Shown: piece after piece, positions 41,861-51,640 of the stretch
Layout of the letters: each line of letters starts with the position of its first letter
How positions within the stretch are numbered: the first letter of the stretch is position 1
From: Rufibacter roseus
GTDB lineage: Bacteria; Bacteroidota; Bacteroidia; Cytophagales; Hymenobacteraceae
Length of the DNA stretch: 64,000 bases
Direction of reading: 5' to 3'
NCBI RefSeq assembly: GCF_001647285.1
Contig: NZ_LRML01000012.1
Span: 62,001 to 126,000, forward strand
The notes under the pieces: generated by a model
What the model was told of the DNA's origin: nothing
Seen by the model: only the letters and a program-made list of their open reading frames with translations
Databases searched by the model: none
Program-made: the position numbers and the translations under genes

Positions 41861-42802
41861 ATGCAGAAAGAAGACCTTCGGATCATTTTTATGGGCACAC
41901 CTGATTTTGCCGTGCCCGCGCTAGAAGCTCTGCTGCACAACAGCTATAAAGTAGTAGCCGTCATTACTGCGCCTGACAAGCCTTCTGGCAGAGGCCTGAA
42001 GCTAGTGCACTCTCCTGTGAAAGAAGTAGCCTTACAGCACAACCTATCAGTATTACAACCCACTAATCTTAAAGATCCGGTTTTTCAGGAAGAGTTAAGA
42101 AGCTTTAATGCCACCCTTCAGGTAATTGTGGCCTTCAGAATGCTTCCTGAAGCCGTATGGAACATGCCGCCATTAGGTTCTTTAAACATTCATGCCTCAC
42201 TCCTGCCCCATTACAGAGGAGCGGCCCCTATCAATTGGGCTATCATCAATGGAGACAAAGAAACTGGCGTAACCTCCTTCTTTCTTCAGCATGAAATAGA
42301 TACGGGTGATATTATTCTGCAAAAAAAGGTAGTCATTGACCACGATGATAATTTTGGTACGCTCTATGAGAAGCTGAAACATGCCGGCGCTGAGTTGCTT
42401 GTTGACACAGTTAATGCTATTGTAGAAGAACGTACCCAGCCTTTCCCGCAACCGCAACTCGAGGAACCGCTTAAAACGGCACCAAAAATATTCAAACAGA
42501 CCTGCGAGATAAACACCCATCAGACGGCTGACCAAGTCCATAATTTTGTTAGAGGATTGTCGCCTTACCCAGCGGCATGGCTGGTTTTAGATGGCAAAAC
42601 CTTCAAAATTTTTAAAGGCCATGCATCAGAAACAACATTAGGTAAAGAATCTGGCACCTACTCCACCGATAATAAAACTTATCTTCACCTAAACTGCGGA
42701 GAAGGCACCACCTACTCAATTGAGGAACTTCAAATGGAAGGAAAAAAGCGTATGGGTGTGCAGGAGTTTTTAAGAGGATTTAATTTTCAGAATTCCCAAT
42801 GA
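41861..42802 (+). CDS. fmt: Methionyl-tRNA formyltransferase
   Basis: This 313-residue enzyme formylates initiator Met-tRNA in the cytoplasm using 10-formyl-tetrahydrofolate. Landmarks are IIFMGTPDFAVPALEAL, the catalytic region LNIHASLLPHYRGAAPINWA (Asn, His and following Asp in HEIDTGDI) and the C-terminal OB-like domain (about 205-313). ATG 41861 is chosen because an upstream frame would lie inside the NamZ-like gene. Its stop overlaps the folA start as ATGA. Coupling a folate-using enzyme with dihydrofolate reductase makes functional sense. Confidence 0.96.
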   Translation: MQKEDLRIIFMGTPDFAVPALEALLHNSYKVVAVITAPDKPSGRGLKLVHSPVKEVALQHNLSVLQPTNLKDPVFQEELRSFNATLQVIVAFRMLPEAVWNMPPLGSLNIHASLLPHYRGAAPINWAIINGDKETGVTSFFLQHEIDTGDIILQKKVVIDHDDNFGTLYEKLKHAGAELLVDTVNAIVEERTQPFPQPQLEEPLKTAPKIFKQTCEINTHQTADQVHNFVRGLSPYPAAWLVLDGKTFKIFKGHASETTLGKESGTYSTDNKTYLHLNCGEGTTYSIEELQMEGKKRMGVQEFLRGFNFQNSQ

Positions 42803-43305
42803 TAGCCTTAGTAGTAGCTATAGCAGAGAACAGAGTAATAGGAAAAGACAATCAGCTTATCTGGCATTTGCCCGAAGACTTAAAACACTTTAAACGCCTT
42901 ACCATGGGTCACCCTATGGTAATGGGCCGTAAAACGTTTGAGGCAATTGGTAAGCCACTGCCTGGTCGTACCTCAGTTATCATCTCTAGTCAGCCTGACT
43001 ACAAAGCACCTGGCGGATGTATAGTAGTTGGATCCATTGAAGATGCGTTGAAAACTGGTTTGGCTATAGATGAGCATGTAATGGTTGTGGGTGGAGGCGA
43101 GGTCTATCGTCAAACCCTTCCTTATGCAGAAGTAGTGTACCTGACACTGGTGCATGAGTCCTTTGACGGTGATGTATTTTTCCCTGACCTAGACCCTGAC
43201 ACATGGGAAGTAACAGAACAAGAAGAACACCCAGCCGATGAACGGCATGCATATCCTTATACATTCTTAACTTTCCGTAGGAGGGTGGGTTTTAGCCAAA
43301 ATTAG
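42799..43305 (+). CDS. folA: Dihydrofolate reductase
   Basis: This 168-residue enzyme reduces dihydrofolate to tetrahydrofolate with NADPH. Signature elements are IALVVAIAENRVIGKDNQLIW (active-site loop, split by motif: RVIGKDNQLIWHLPEDL), PMVMGRKTFEAIGKPLPGR, VMVVGGGEVYRQTLPYA and the final FLTFRRR. It is translated through a 4-base overlap (ATGA) with fmt. Confidence 0.96.
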   Translation: MIALVVAIAENRVIGKDNQLIWHLPEDLKHFKRLTMGHPMVMGRKTFEAIGKPLPGRTSVIISSQPDYKAPGGCIVVGSIEDALKTGLAIDEHVMVVGGGEVYRQTLPYAEVVYLTLVHESFDGDVFFPDLDPDTWEVTEQEEHPADERHAYPYTFLTFRRRVGFSQN

Positions 43306-43390
43306 GTTCAATCGAGCTTGTATAGTTATCGCTTTGAATTTTCTAACCTATGAAGTATTTGATAATTTAATTACTTTTTAGTGAGAATAT

Positions 43391-44500
43391 CTATTTTTCG
43401 AGCACTTTCACCTTTCTATCCGTTAATCTCCTTCCAACCCCTACGAAAGGCCTCTCAAAGAAATAATAAAACAAATTACTTACCCCAAAAGCCATAATTA
43501 CATATAGCACAAATAAATATCTGATTTTCAAATTCAGACCCGCATTGTTCAGTTTAATAAGAAGCATAAAACATATAGGGTGCAATAAGTAAATTGAATA
43601 TGACACCTTACCTATATTTGACAATGGAAGGTGTACCCAATTAGGCAATTTCCATGGCACATTATATACAGTAAAACAGATAATACAAGAACAGATAACA
43701 AGAAATATTCTTTCCCAACCTTGAATTATCTTTATCAAATCTCCAGACACTGGATAAAAAAATAAACCTATCACACCAAGCAATAAAAATAACTTTAGAG
43801 TTCCATTACTTATCACAGCATTGTTCTTCAAGGTGCTTAATCCCATAAAAACTCCAAAAACGAACAACATTATATGATTCAAAGGATTCACGTACTCCCC
43901 CCATTGAACATGCAGTGTAGACAAGGCATCAAATACAAAAAAAGTATAGTAAAAATTTACGAGAACAAGACTAGTGGTTAAGGTAAAAAAGAGTGGCCTA
44001 TTTTTTTTAAACAAAATTATAAGCAGCGGGAATAAGCTATAGAACACTAACTCATTTCCAATAGACCATGTTACTAAGCCTATGTATTTAGTTGGATCAA
44101 CAAAACCAAAAAGTCCTGTTAAACTTAAAAACAGATGAGAGTTGGAGTAAACACTTCTTGCATCTAGCAGTAAGGTTAATAGCATACTAACCCAAAGCAA
44201 AGGATAAATTCTAAAAAAACGCCTGATAAAAAAAGAACTAATGGATGACGATGTGAAAGACAAGCTATTCTTATAAACTAAACAGAGAGTCATACCGCTT
44301 ATAATATAGAAGATAGAAACCCCATAAACTCCTATTCTACCAAAAAAAGTCTCAGCTCCATAAAGATCTGATACCCAAATAAGGTAATGATAGATCATGA
44401 TCATAAAAGCCATCATTCCTCGTAGATAGTCTAAAGAATGTACCCGAGGGCCCTCTTCTTTATTTCCTACAAAAGACCTCATCTTGTTTAGGTAGTCCAT
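43391..44500 (-). CDS. Membrane acyltransferase (Acyltransferase-3/OafA-like)
   Basis: This 369-residue polytopic protein has about ten helices and transfers acyl groups (often acetyl) to surface sugars or lipids. The family start is visible (VHSLDYLRGMMAFMIMIYHY, with the catalytic-type His later in the first helix), along with SYSIYLLHPICF near the C-terminus. Its composition is AT-rich relative to neighbours, a frequent mark of exchangeable surface-glycan genes. ATG 44500 is chosen over a GTG at 44506. It is downstream of porU2, separated by that gene's terminator, and stands alone. Confidence 0.88.
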   Translation of the reverse strand: MDYLNKMRSFVGNKEEGPRVHSLDYLRGMMAFMIMIYHYLIWVSDLYGAETFFGRIGVYGVSIFYIISGMTLCLVYKNSLSFTSSSISSFFIRRFFRIYPLLWVSMLLTLLLDARSVYSNSHLFLSLTGLFGFVDPTKYIGLVTWSIGNELVFYSLFPLLIILFKKNRPLFFTLTTSLVLVNFYYTFFVFDALSTLHVQWGEYVNPLNHIMLFVFGVFMGLSTLKNNAVISNGTLKLFLLLGVIGLFFYPVSGDLIKIIQGWERIFLVICSCIICFTVYNVPWKLPNWVHLPLSNIGKVSYSIYLLHPICFMLLIKLNNAGLNLKIRYLFVLYVIMAFGVSNLFYYFFERPFVGVGRRLTDRKVKVLEK

Positions 44501-44715
44501 AGTCACAAAATCACGTTAAGCTGTGATCCATGTTAATTTAAATTCATTTTTAGTTTATAATCTGCAAAAATTGGCAACTAAACTCTCCCCCCTTTTTACC
44601 TTCACCTTTGAAATATTGAATATTAAGCATCAAGATTTATCTCTTATAGTAACTCTGAAACTTGCTTTGAAGGAATATTTCCTCTATCATCTACTATAAT
44701 CTAGCTGCATTACAA

Positions 44716-44775
44716 ATGACGTTGAAATAGAAAAAGGCTACAAGTATTTGTAGCCTTTTTCTATTTCAACGTCAT
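44716..44775. terminator. Terminator with 28-bp perfect stem after porU2
   Basis: The arms start ATGACGTTGAAATAG and end CTATTTCAACGTCAT, and all 28 bases pair around GTAT. It includes AAAAAGGCTACAA/TTGTAGCCTTTTT near the loop. Strong in either direction. Confidence 0.92.
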
Positions 44776-44795
44776 AAGACGCACAATTAGACAAC

Positions 44796-47700
44796 TTATC
44801 TCAGAATATAAACTTTGCCATATTCCTTTTGGAAAGCTTTATCTCCTTTTGTTGATCTATGCTTCATTTCATCCTGACCATTATCCATTATCACTCGGTA
44901 TAAGTAAACACCATTGGCTAATCTATCCCCAAATTCGTCTGTACCATCCCAAGCAAATTCAGTCACATTATTACCTATTTTAATAGGACCTAATTCCTGT
45001 TTCTGAATTTCTCTAATCACTTTTCCTGTAACAGTCATAATTTGGAGCCTCATATTCTCTGGAACAGTGGTACCAGTCAAAGTAAACACAAATCTAGTTT
45101 TAGAGGAAAAAGGATTCGGGTATGGATAGAAGTTTGTAATGCTTGACTCGTTGATCACCTTAAAGTTGATACTGAAACGCTCGGTACCAGCTCTTTGTCC
45201 CAAAGCATCCTCACCCTGCACTTCTAAAGTATATTCTCCGTCTTCTAATTGTGGCTGATACTCGACGCGGAAGTCGTTTTTATCATCAGCAGGAAACCAT
45301 TTTACTCTTGAATCACTGCTCACATTTATTTCCTCGAAATCACCTCCTTCTTTCTTCAAATATACTTTTACAGAGGCTGGATCTGTAATAGGAATCTTAT
45401 TTGTATTATCCTTTAACACCATGTTAATCACAGGCCTAGGAGACACTATATCACCATCAAGAATCCTGTTTCCATCAAAAACAATATCCAAGGTCGGAGG
45501 CATTCCTACATATTGCCCAACGGTAAAAGGGACCTCCAGCACATTATTAAGGTAATTCTGCTCCGGTAATGTCTCTGGAATTCCTCTAGGATTTACCGTT
45601 ACCCGTAACCTATTATTCCCCTTCATCTTTAAAGTAGAGAATGCATGAGTGAAATATAAAAGCTCCTCCTTTTGCAAAGGTTTTACCTTAAACGATTTTT
45701 GCTCTTTGCCCCCATTTTCTAAAAATACCACAGCCTCAACAGTCAAAGAGTCATTAAAACTATTGCTGCTAATGTTATGGAAAGCAAATTGTAAATTTAA
45801 TTGTCCGTTTGTTGCCTGTTCAGAAAGAGTCTCTAATTGATACTTATCTAAGCCTACCAAATCTGGACGCATCAATCCTTCTGGTACTCCCTCAAACAGT
45901 ACCGTCCAATAATTTAACTTAGGTGCTGAACGTTGCACTTCATCTTTTAAGATTAATTTTAATTTTAGATAAGGAAAAGTTGTTGCATTTACACTAGAAA
46001 TATCAAAATCAGTAGCTTTGACATCTCTCCAAAGCACAATCTCCTCTTGATTATTATTCACGCCAACAATATCTAATTGATATGAGTCTGAATCTTCTAA
46101 ATCTAATTGAAGTTGTAAGGATTGCCATTTATTTGCGGGACCTATAAGAGAAGAAGTCAATGTGCCTTGCCCCACTTTAGAAATGACCTCTTTCTCCATA
46201 CTTATGGTCTGCAAGTTTGCGGGCGTTGGGTCAGTATCAGAGGGGCCTACTTCAACTGCAGTTCCAGGCACAGAGCCCTTACGACCAACAATAGCAAACG
46301 GCTCACCTGTTTTAAGTTTATCTATCAAAGAAGATCCTATGTTTCTAAAGGCCTCTTTCAAACTTTCTGGGAAAGTAGTGAAAGGTACATTGTACATACT
46401 TAGCATAGCAACATGATAACCTTCTGGAATAGCTCTCAAAAACTCTTCCAACTTAGTTCTATCAGCTGCGGTTGTTAGATTTCCAAAATGGTATACAAAT
46501 TTTGGTTCTGTCCCACAAATTCTTCCTAAACCGGCTGGCATACCAAGAAATGGTTCTAGTGTCTTATCGTTCAAGACAATAGCCATGAAATTTGCACTAC
46601 GCCCAGCACAATCTGCCTCAATAGTTTTAAAGTTATCTAAGAAAATTCCATACGGAGGATAACCAAAGGTGCCGCCGCCTCCAACACCTTTCAACTCAAA
46701 GATCCTGTACATGGGTGAGAAAGAAAGCTCTTCCTTCTCAGGATCATCAATCAAACTTTGCTTAACAGCCTTCTGTAATTGACCAATTCCTTTTTGCGAC
46801 CATCCTGGTTGACTGTTTGGTATGTATCGGAAGGAGCTGCTAGCCCACACCAATTCCTCACCTGCTGCTGCCGTTTCATATCTAAGCCTCCAGAAGTACA
46901 CCCCACTTTCAGGAAGGGTTACCTCCCACTCAGGCATCAAATCAGCCTGTACAACATTTATCTTCTTCCAAGGGCTATTAAAAGTATAAACAGTATCTAT
47001 TTCAAAGTAATAGCCCCGCCGGCCAACCAACAAATCAGTGGAATGCCCAATTAGCTTCACTTTATTTTCGCTTATAATTGAATATTCCTTAGGACCAATG
47101 GCCAAAACTCCGCTTTTAGAGAAGAAATATTCTAATGTAGCTGTATTATTATTTTCTTCTAGCTCCTCAATGTCATTATTCGGGTCTAGTTTTACTTCAA
47201 ATACATTAACCCCAAAGCCGTTGGTGGTTTTAGCTTCTAATTCAAGTTCAACAGTGTCTCTGTAATAAACTGCCTGTACTTCCTGTGGATCATATTCTAT
47301 AGAAGTACCATTCTCCAGTTTACGGGTTACAGATATTTGAAACGGTTTATCATTTACTTTGCCAAGATTCCTTACGTCTACCTTCAACAGAAATTTTTCC
47401 GAGTTGGCGGTAACTTTTGTTGACCCATCTAATGAGTGCAAGCTTAAACCACCATCGGTTACAGTGTAATCTGCTTTATCAGGAGCAATTACATGTAAGG
47501 CCGGATCTGCCTGCAAAATCATTTGCATGTTCATGGCAATAGCATTATCCCCCTTTACTTTCTGCTCTGTAAGTTCAATTGCTCTTTTATGCTGAATACC
47601 TATTGGTTTTAAGAGATATTCTTCATTAGCGAAAGCGGTAGTATAAAAATTAGACGAATACACATTCATCAGTGACGGATATCCATAACTGACATGTGCT

Positions 47701-49778
47701 AAAAACCCTATGGTTCCTTTATTAGGTGTTAGAAGCCAGTCTTCGCCAAAGGAACGTTGTGTAGTAAAAATATTACCCGCATTACATCCGTTCATAAGAA
47801 GCATAGGGTACTTATTTTCATTATTGTACCCATTTACTACATCTGAAACCCTACCAATATCTAAATCAGAAACTGTTCCAGAACTGTGTCCAAAGAAGGT
47901 TATCAAAGACAATCCATTATTTAGTTCCCTTGCAATATTTACTGTCTCTAAGCCCCCGGTAGAACTTCTTATGACGGATTTAACATTAGCACCCAACCAT
48001 TTGTCTTCAATGATACGTTCATAGCTCCTCATGTAAGACAAAATAGTATTCTGCTCACTTCCATGGCTACCTATTAGGTGTAGAATGTTTTTACGCCAAT
48101 CCAAATTCTGGGGCAGCGCCTCATGTGTTTTTACCTTATCAAGATAGGCTAATACTTCTGCGGCAGTATTGGCAGGCACCCTTCCGGTAGCTACTTTAGG
48201 GGCATAATTGCCTTTCTCCCAATCAGCAGTAAAGAAAATATCTGAACCAGGAGTACCGCCAGTTGGAACTAAGTCTTTGTAAGCTAATGAATTCGGATTT
48301 TTTCTTACATTAACATTATCCGCCTCTAAACCTTTACCCAATAGAAGCAGGTATTCTGGCTTGCCGTTTGCCATCATATACTTCATATATCTTCGTAAGG
48401 CTGCTGCAGATTTGTCACCGAAGAAGAACTGATTGTAAATCAAATCTACATCCATCACTAAAGTGTCATATCCTCCTCCAACACCTGAGGCTCTATAAGA
48501 GGCATAATCCTTTATTGGGTTAGTAGACGATGAAGTAGGTTGCATCAATACCTTATGTGAAATAATCAGATAATTGGCTTTATTACCAGCCAAATTCCTG
48601 AACTTCACTTCATGTGCAGCAGGTGGCACCAAATTGGCTCCTGACCATAAAATTGCTTTAGAAAAAGAGGGAGGAAAAACAAATCCTTTGTGCGCTCCAT
48701 TTACCGTACCCTGAATGCGTTTAATATTGTCAACTGATGTAATATCATAAGCAATGGCATTTGCTGCAGTACTTCCTTCAAACAAATAGGATAAAGGCGA
48801 AGGCGAAGGCGAAGCATTGACAAATGGCAATTTATTAGTGGAAATAACATTACGCTGAGGATAGATAGTTTTAAAATAAAAAGCTCTATATCCATTAGTT
48901 GATTTCCGAGCAGTTACCCGTACAATCAATCTCCCATCACTAGCAAAGTCAGTGTGAGCTATAGTGAAAACTTGTTTTTTAGATTCATGATCAGCAAGTT
49001 GAATGGTACCCACTAATCTTTCTGCGCCTGTAGGAGGTTTAATAAATACGTCAACATCATTCGCGTCACCTACTCCAAAAATGGCTACCTCTAACTTTGG
49101 CGAGGGGCCACCAGCATGGGGATTAGTAACCATATTCGGTAGGGTAAAAGTCCAACCAGCGGTTAATCCTCCTGTGAACCCTTCACCCGCGTCCATCCAT
49201 GACATATAATTCTCTCCGAACCTTCTTCCTCTAGAGTACAAGCCATTGTCAAAAAAGAAGTTTTCTTGCCAGTGCCAAGGCTCTGGATTTAAACTAGCCG
49301 GATCTTGTGCATAAGTATCCATCCTCTTGCCTGGAGCAGCAGACCAAGTTAAGAAGTAGGCCGCAGTGTCAGTATATAAGCTATAGTATGTATTAATATG
49401 ATCTGCATCTGGATTCTTATATAATTCACGATCTAAGGCACCATCATTATGCTCTCCATAAAACTCGATAAAATCACCTGTGTCAAAAGAACCGTCTGCC
49501 TCACCAGAAACATGAATAGAAACTTCCTTACCTCTGCGGTAAAGCTGAAAGTTTCTAGGATCTACTCCTGAAATACCGGCTGCCTGCAAATAACCATGAT
49601 CAAGACGATAAATACCTGTGGCAGGTACTTTGATCTTGTAATACTTCTGGTTGTAGTTTATCCACTCATTTCCGTAAATAAACTGCTGGCCAAATGATTG
49701 CTGCGCTTTACCGAACAGAACAGTCAGTAAAAGCAAGGCCAAGAAGTAAATTTTGCTAGGATAAATAGTTGTCTTCAT
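44796..49778 (-). CDS. Type IX secretion sortase-like protein PorU2
   Basis: This is a giant 1660-residue exported protein with a gingipain-type (C25) peptidase domain. PorU-type sortases cut the C-terminal signal of T9SS cargo at the outer membrane. A signal peptide covers about 1-25. The C25 domain lies at about 410-790, with the catalytic pair in FFGHSSGTVSDLDIG (His) and LLMNGCNAGNIF (Cys). CARDB/Ig-like domains follow. The C-terminal ~90 residues form a T9SS sorting-like domain (FYPYPNPFSSKTRF ... NGVYLYRVIM). The length exceeds PorU (recalled as about 1150), which is why PorU2 is preferred. porV2 lies 17 bases upstream. ATG 49778 gives the leader; a TTG upstream is rejected. Confidence 0.85.
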   Translation of the reverse strand: MKTTIYPSKIYFLALLLLTVLFGKAQQSFGQQFIYGNEWINYNQKYYKIKVPATGIYRLDHGYLQAAGISGVDPRNFQLYRRGKEVSIHVSGEADGSFDTGDFIEFYGEHNDGALDRELYKNPDADHINTYYSLYTDTAAYFLTWSAAPGKRMDTYAQDPASLNPEPWHWQENFFFDNGLYSRGRRFGENYMSWMDAGEGFTGGLTAGWTFTLPNMVTNPHAGGPSPKLEVAIFGVGDANDVDVFIKPPTGAERLVGTIQLADHESKKQVFTIAHTDFASDGRLIVRVTARKSTNGYRAFYFKTIYPQRNVISTNKLPFVNASPSPSPLSYLFEGSTAANAIAYDITSVDNIKRIQGTVNGAHKGFVFPPSFSKAILWSGANLVPPAAHEVKFRNLAGNKANYLIISHKVLMQPTSSSTNPIKDYASYRASGVGGGYDTLVMDVDLIYNQFFFGDKSAAALRRYMKYMMANGKPEYLLLLGKGLEADNVNVRKNPNSLAYKDLVPTGGTPGSDIFFTADWEKGNYAPKVATGRVPANTAAEVLAYLDKVKTHEALPQNLDWRKNILHLIGSHGSEQNTILSYMRSYERIIEDKWLGANVKSVIRSSTGGLETVNIARELNNGLSLITFFGHSSGTVSDLDIGRVSDVVNGYNNENKYPMLLMNGCNAGNIFTTQRSFGEDWLLTPNKGTIGFLAHVSYGYPSLMNVYSSNFYTTAFANEEYLLKPIGIQHKRAIELTEQKVKGDNAIAMNMQMILQADPALHVIAPDKADYTVTDGGLSLHSLDGSTKVTANSEKFLLKVDVRNLGKVNDKPFQISVTRKLENGTSIEYDPQEVQAVYYRDTVELELEAKTTNGFGVNVFEVKLDPNNDIEELEENNNTATLEYFFSKSGVLAIGPKEYSIISENKVKLIGHSTDLLVGRRGYYFEIDTVYTFNSPWKKINVVQADLMPEWEVTLPESGVYFWRLRYETAAAGEELVWASSSFRYIPNSQPGWSQKGIGQLQKAVKQSLIDDPEKEELSFSPMYRIFELKGVGGGGTFGYPPYGIFLDNFKTIEADCAGRSANFMAIVLNDKTLEPFLGMPAGLGRICGTEPKFVYHFGNLTTAADRTKLEEFLRAIPEGYHVAMLSMYNVPFTTFPESLKEAFRNIGSSLIDKLKTGEPFAIVGRKGSVPGTAVEVGPSDTDPTPANLQTISMEKEVISKVGQGTLTSSLIGPANKWQSLQLQLDLEDSDSYQLDIVGVNNNQEEIVLWRDVKATDFDISSVNATTFPYLKLKLILKDEVQRSAPKLNYWTVLFEGVPEGLMRPDLVGLDKYQLETLSEQATNGQLNLQFAFHNISSNSFNDSLTVEAVVFLENGGKEQKSFKVKPLQKEELLYFTHAFSTLKMKGNNRLRVTVNPRGIPETLPEQNYLNNVLEVPFTVGQYVGMPPTLDIVFDGNRILDGDIVSPRPVINMVLKDNTNKIPITDPASVKVYLKKEGGDFEEINVSSDSRVKWFPADDKNDFRVEYQPQLEDGEYTLEVQGEDALGQRAGTERFSINFKVINESSITNFYPYPNPFSSKTRFVFTLTGTTVPENMRLQIMTVTGKVIREIQKQELGPIKIGNNVTEFAWDGTDEFGDRLANGVYLYRVIMDNGQDEMKHRSTKGDKAFQKEYGKVYILR

Positions 49779-49795
49779 AAAACTCGTACTCAAAA

Positions 49796-50875
49796 TCAAT
49801 CAAAACTATAGGCAACGGAAACTATTACAGAAGACATCTGGGAATTATCAGACACTTTTGAAAGTGCTAAGTCCAGCATCAAGCCATGGGCGGCAACGCC
49901 AATGCCAAAATTAGGCTGCACTTTCCAGCTTTTCTCACCACTAAAGTCTTCAAACTGTTGAAGGTTGTTCAAGCCCCCACGCAGAAAAACAGAATTGGCG
50001 TAGCCAAATTCTACCCCAACTCGTGGATCAATTGAAGCAAACTTGGAGGAAATCAAGGTATTTCTTTTCCCGTCAAAAGTGACATCTAAATCAGTGGCCA
50101 CTAAGGCAGAAAACTTCTGACCCATTTGGAAAGAACGCCCTACACCTAACACAAGTCGGGGTAGGGTTATTTCAATACTGTTGGTGTTGAAGGAAGTCTC
50201 TTCCTGAAGGTAAGTATCTTCTAGCTCTTCAGCATTAAGTTTCCAGGCAGTAAAAGTGGTGGTAATGTCACGGGCCATCAACCCGAATTGCCAGTTACCG
50301 CGACGCAATTGGGCACCAGCATCAATTCCAAATCCCCAGGCATTGGCAAAATCACCTACGTTACGGTAAATAATTTTTGCATTAGCACCCAAAGTCAAGC
50401 CTTTAATTAAATTGCTCTGCCGGGCGTAAGAAGCCAGAAAAGCATAATCGGCTACTGAGAAAAACTCTATACTGTCATATTGTATAGCTCCATATTCGTT
50501 TTGGAGGCGTCTGGTATCAGCAATATCATCTACCCCAACTCTAATAACCGAAAAAGAAAGCGCGCTGCTGGAATCTAACTTTGCGGCATATGACCCAAAA
50601 TCGTTTTTGATAATTCCAGCGAAGAGTTCTGAGTGCATGTATGAGGCATTGTGTTTATTTTTCAAGCCCACCAAACCCGCAGGGTTCCAGTAACCGGCAG
50701 TGGCATCGCGCACAATGGCTGACTGTACTCCGCCCATGCCTAATGCTCTAGCCCCAATACCAATGTTCATAAACTCATTGCTGTATTTTGGCGCAGAAAC
50801 TTCTTGGGCATTACTTTCAGTCAAGCCCAGGCAAAAGATGCTTAGGGCCAAGAGAATAGATAATCGTTTAAACAT
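49796..50875 (-). CDS. PorV/PorQ-family outer-membrane protein (PorV2)
   Basis: This 359-residue beta-barrel protein is of the PorV (LptO/FadL-like) family, the partner that presents T9SS cargo to PorU. A signal peptide (about 1-23, ending SNAQ) is followed by the family start SNEFMNIGIGARALGMGGVQ and DATAGYWNPAGL. Barrel strands fill the rest and the last residues (VIVSVAYSFD) end in an aromatic/acidic barrel signature. It is immediately upstream of porU2 on the same strand, so the two form an attachment-complex pair. Confidence 0.88.
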   Translation of the reverse strand: MFKRLSILLALSIFCLGLTESNAQEVSAPKYSNEFMNIGIGARALGMGGVQSAIVRDATAGYWNPAGLVGLKNKHNASYMHSELFAGIIKNDFGSYAAKLDSSSALSFSVIRVGVDDIADTRRLQNEYGAIQYDSIEFFSVADYAFLASYARQSNLIKGLTLGANAKIIYRNVGDFANAWGFGIDAGAQLRRGNWQFGLMARDITTTFTAWKLNAEELEDTYLQEETSFNTNSIEITLPRLVLGVGRSFQMGQKFSALVATDLDVTFDGKRNTLISSKFASIDPRVGVEFGYANSVFLRGGLNNLQQFEDFSGEKSWKVQPNFGIGVAAHGLMLDLALSKVSDNSQMSSVIVSVAYSFD

Positions 50876-51083
50876 AATGTACTTGTAACGAAATTATAAT
50901 CCGTAATTATGATGTAAAGATAAAAGGCTTCTTCTAAATATCAGTATAGTCAATTCTATAAACATTACAATTATAAAATTTAATATAATCTAATGAAGTA
51001 CTTAAGCCTAAATCTCAATACCACAGGCTCTTTTCACTTCTCAAATCACCAACACTAGCTCATAAAATATTCTGGCACAATAT

Positions 51084-51119
51084 GTTTTAAGCCTATTTTC
51101 TCTAAAACAGCTCCCAAAC
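51084..51119. repeat. GGCC-palindrome family copy 14 (divergent gap)
   Basis: GTTTTAAGCCTATTTTCTC faces AAAACAGCTCCCAAAC. It lies between divergent genes, away from any gene end. Confidence 0.55.
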
Positions 51120-51243
51120 GGAATTCTGCTGCAATGCTAAGGCATTGGCAAAAAGTTTAGTTCCAAATAAAGCCAAAGAAATTACAATTGAAGTCAGCTC
51201 AATCTAGAAAATACTGCAACAAAAAATAAATTTTAACAGTACC

Positions 51244-51274
51244 TTGTTTTACATAGTACCTTACAATATCTTTG
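51244..51274 (+). promoter_or_regulatory. Promoter of the padR-pspC operon
   Basis: TTG (51244-51246) and TATCTTTG (51267-51274) are 20 bases apart, matching the Bacteroidota consensus. The start point would be near 51280, 20 bases before ATG 51300. The spacer holds the direct repeat-like ACATAGTACC/TTACAATA, a possible PadR site. Confidence 0.65.
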
Positions 51275-51299
51275 CATCAATAATTCAGACTCACAGACC

Positions 51300-51638
51300 A
51301 TGAAAGTAGAAAACACACAAGTGCAGATGCGGAAAGGGATTCTGGAGTACTGCATTCTGGAAATCATAGCCCGCGGTGAAGTCTATGCCTCTGATATGCT
51401 AGAGGAATTGACAGCCGCCAAGATGATAGTAGTGGAGGGGACGCTCTACCCACTGCTGACCAGACTGAAGAACGCCGGACTTTTAGACTACTCCTGGGTA
51501 GAATCTACCTCGGGGCCGCCCCGCAAGTATTACAAACTCACCGCCTCCGGCACCGAGTTTCTGGAACAGCTTCGCCTGACCTGGCAAGAACTGGTCGATT
51601 CCACCACCTTCATCATCAACCGCAAGAAATCCAATTAG
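51300..51638 (+). CDS. PadR-family transcriptional regulator
   Basis: This 112-residue winged-helix regulator has an N-terminal helix-turn-helix (about 10-80, including ILEYCILEIIARGEVYASDM and EGTLYPLLTRLKNAGLLDY) and a short dimerisation helix. It is two bases upstream of a PspC/GIN membrane protein gene. The PadR/PspC pair is common in Bacteroidota. It is likely an autoregulating repressor of the operon responding to envelope stress; the ligand is not known. Confidence 0.92.
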   Translation: MKVENTQVQMRKGILEYCILEIIARGEVYASDMLEELTAAKMIVVEGTLYPLLTRLKNAGLLDYSWVESTSGPPRKYYKLTASGTEFLEQLRLTWQELVDSTTFIINRKKSN

Positions 51639-51640
51639 TC

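Larger units (their letters stand above)
50876..51299. other. Divergent intergenic region, porV2 / padR
   Basis: It is AT-rich, containing a degenerate GGCC-family palindrome (51084-51119) and the padR promoter (51244-51274). No gene or RNA was recognised. The porV2 promoter should lie in its left part but was not located. Confidence 0.6.
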
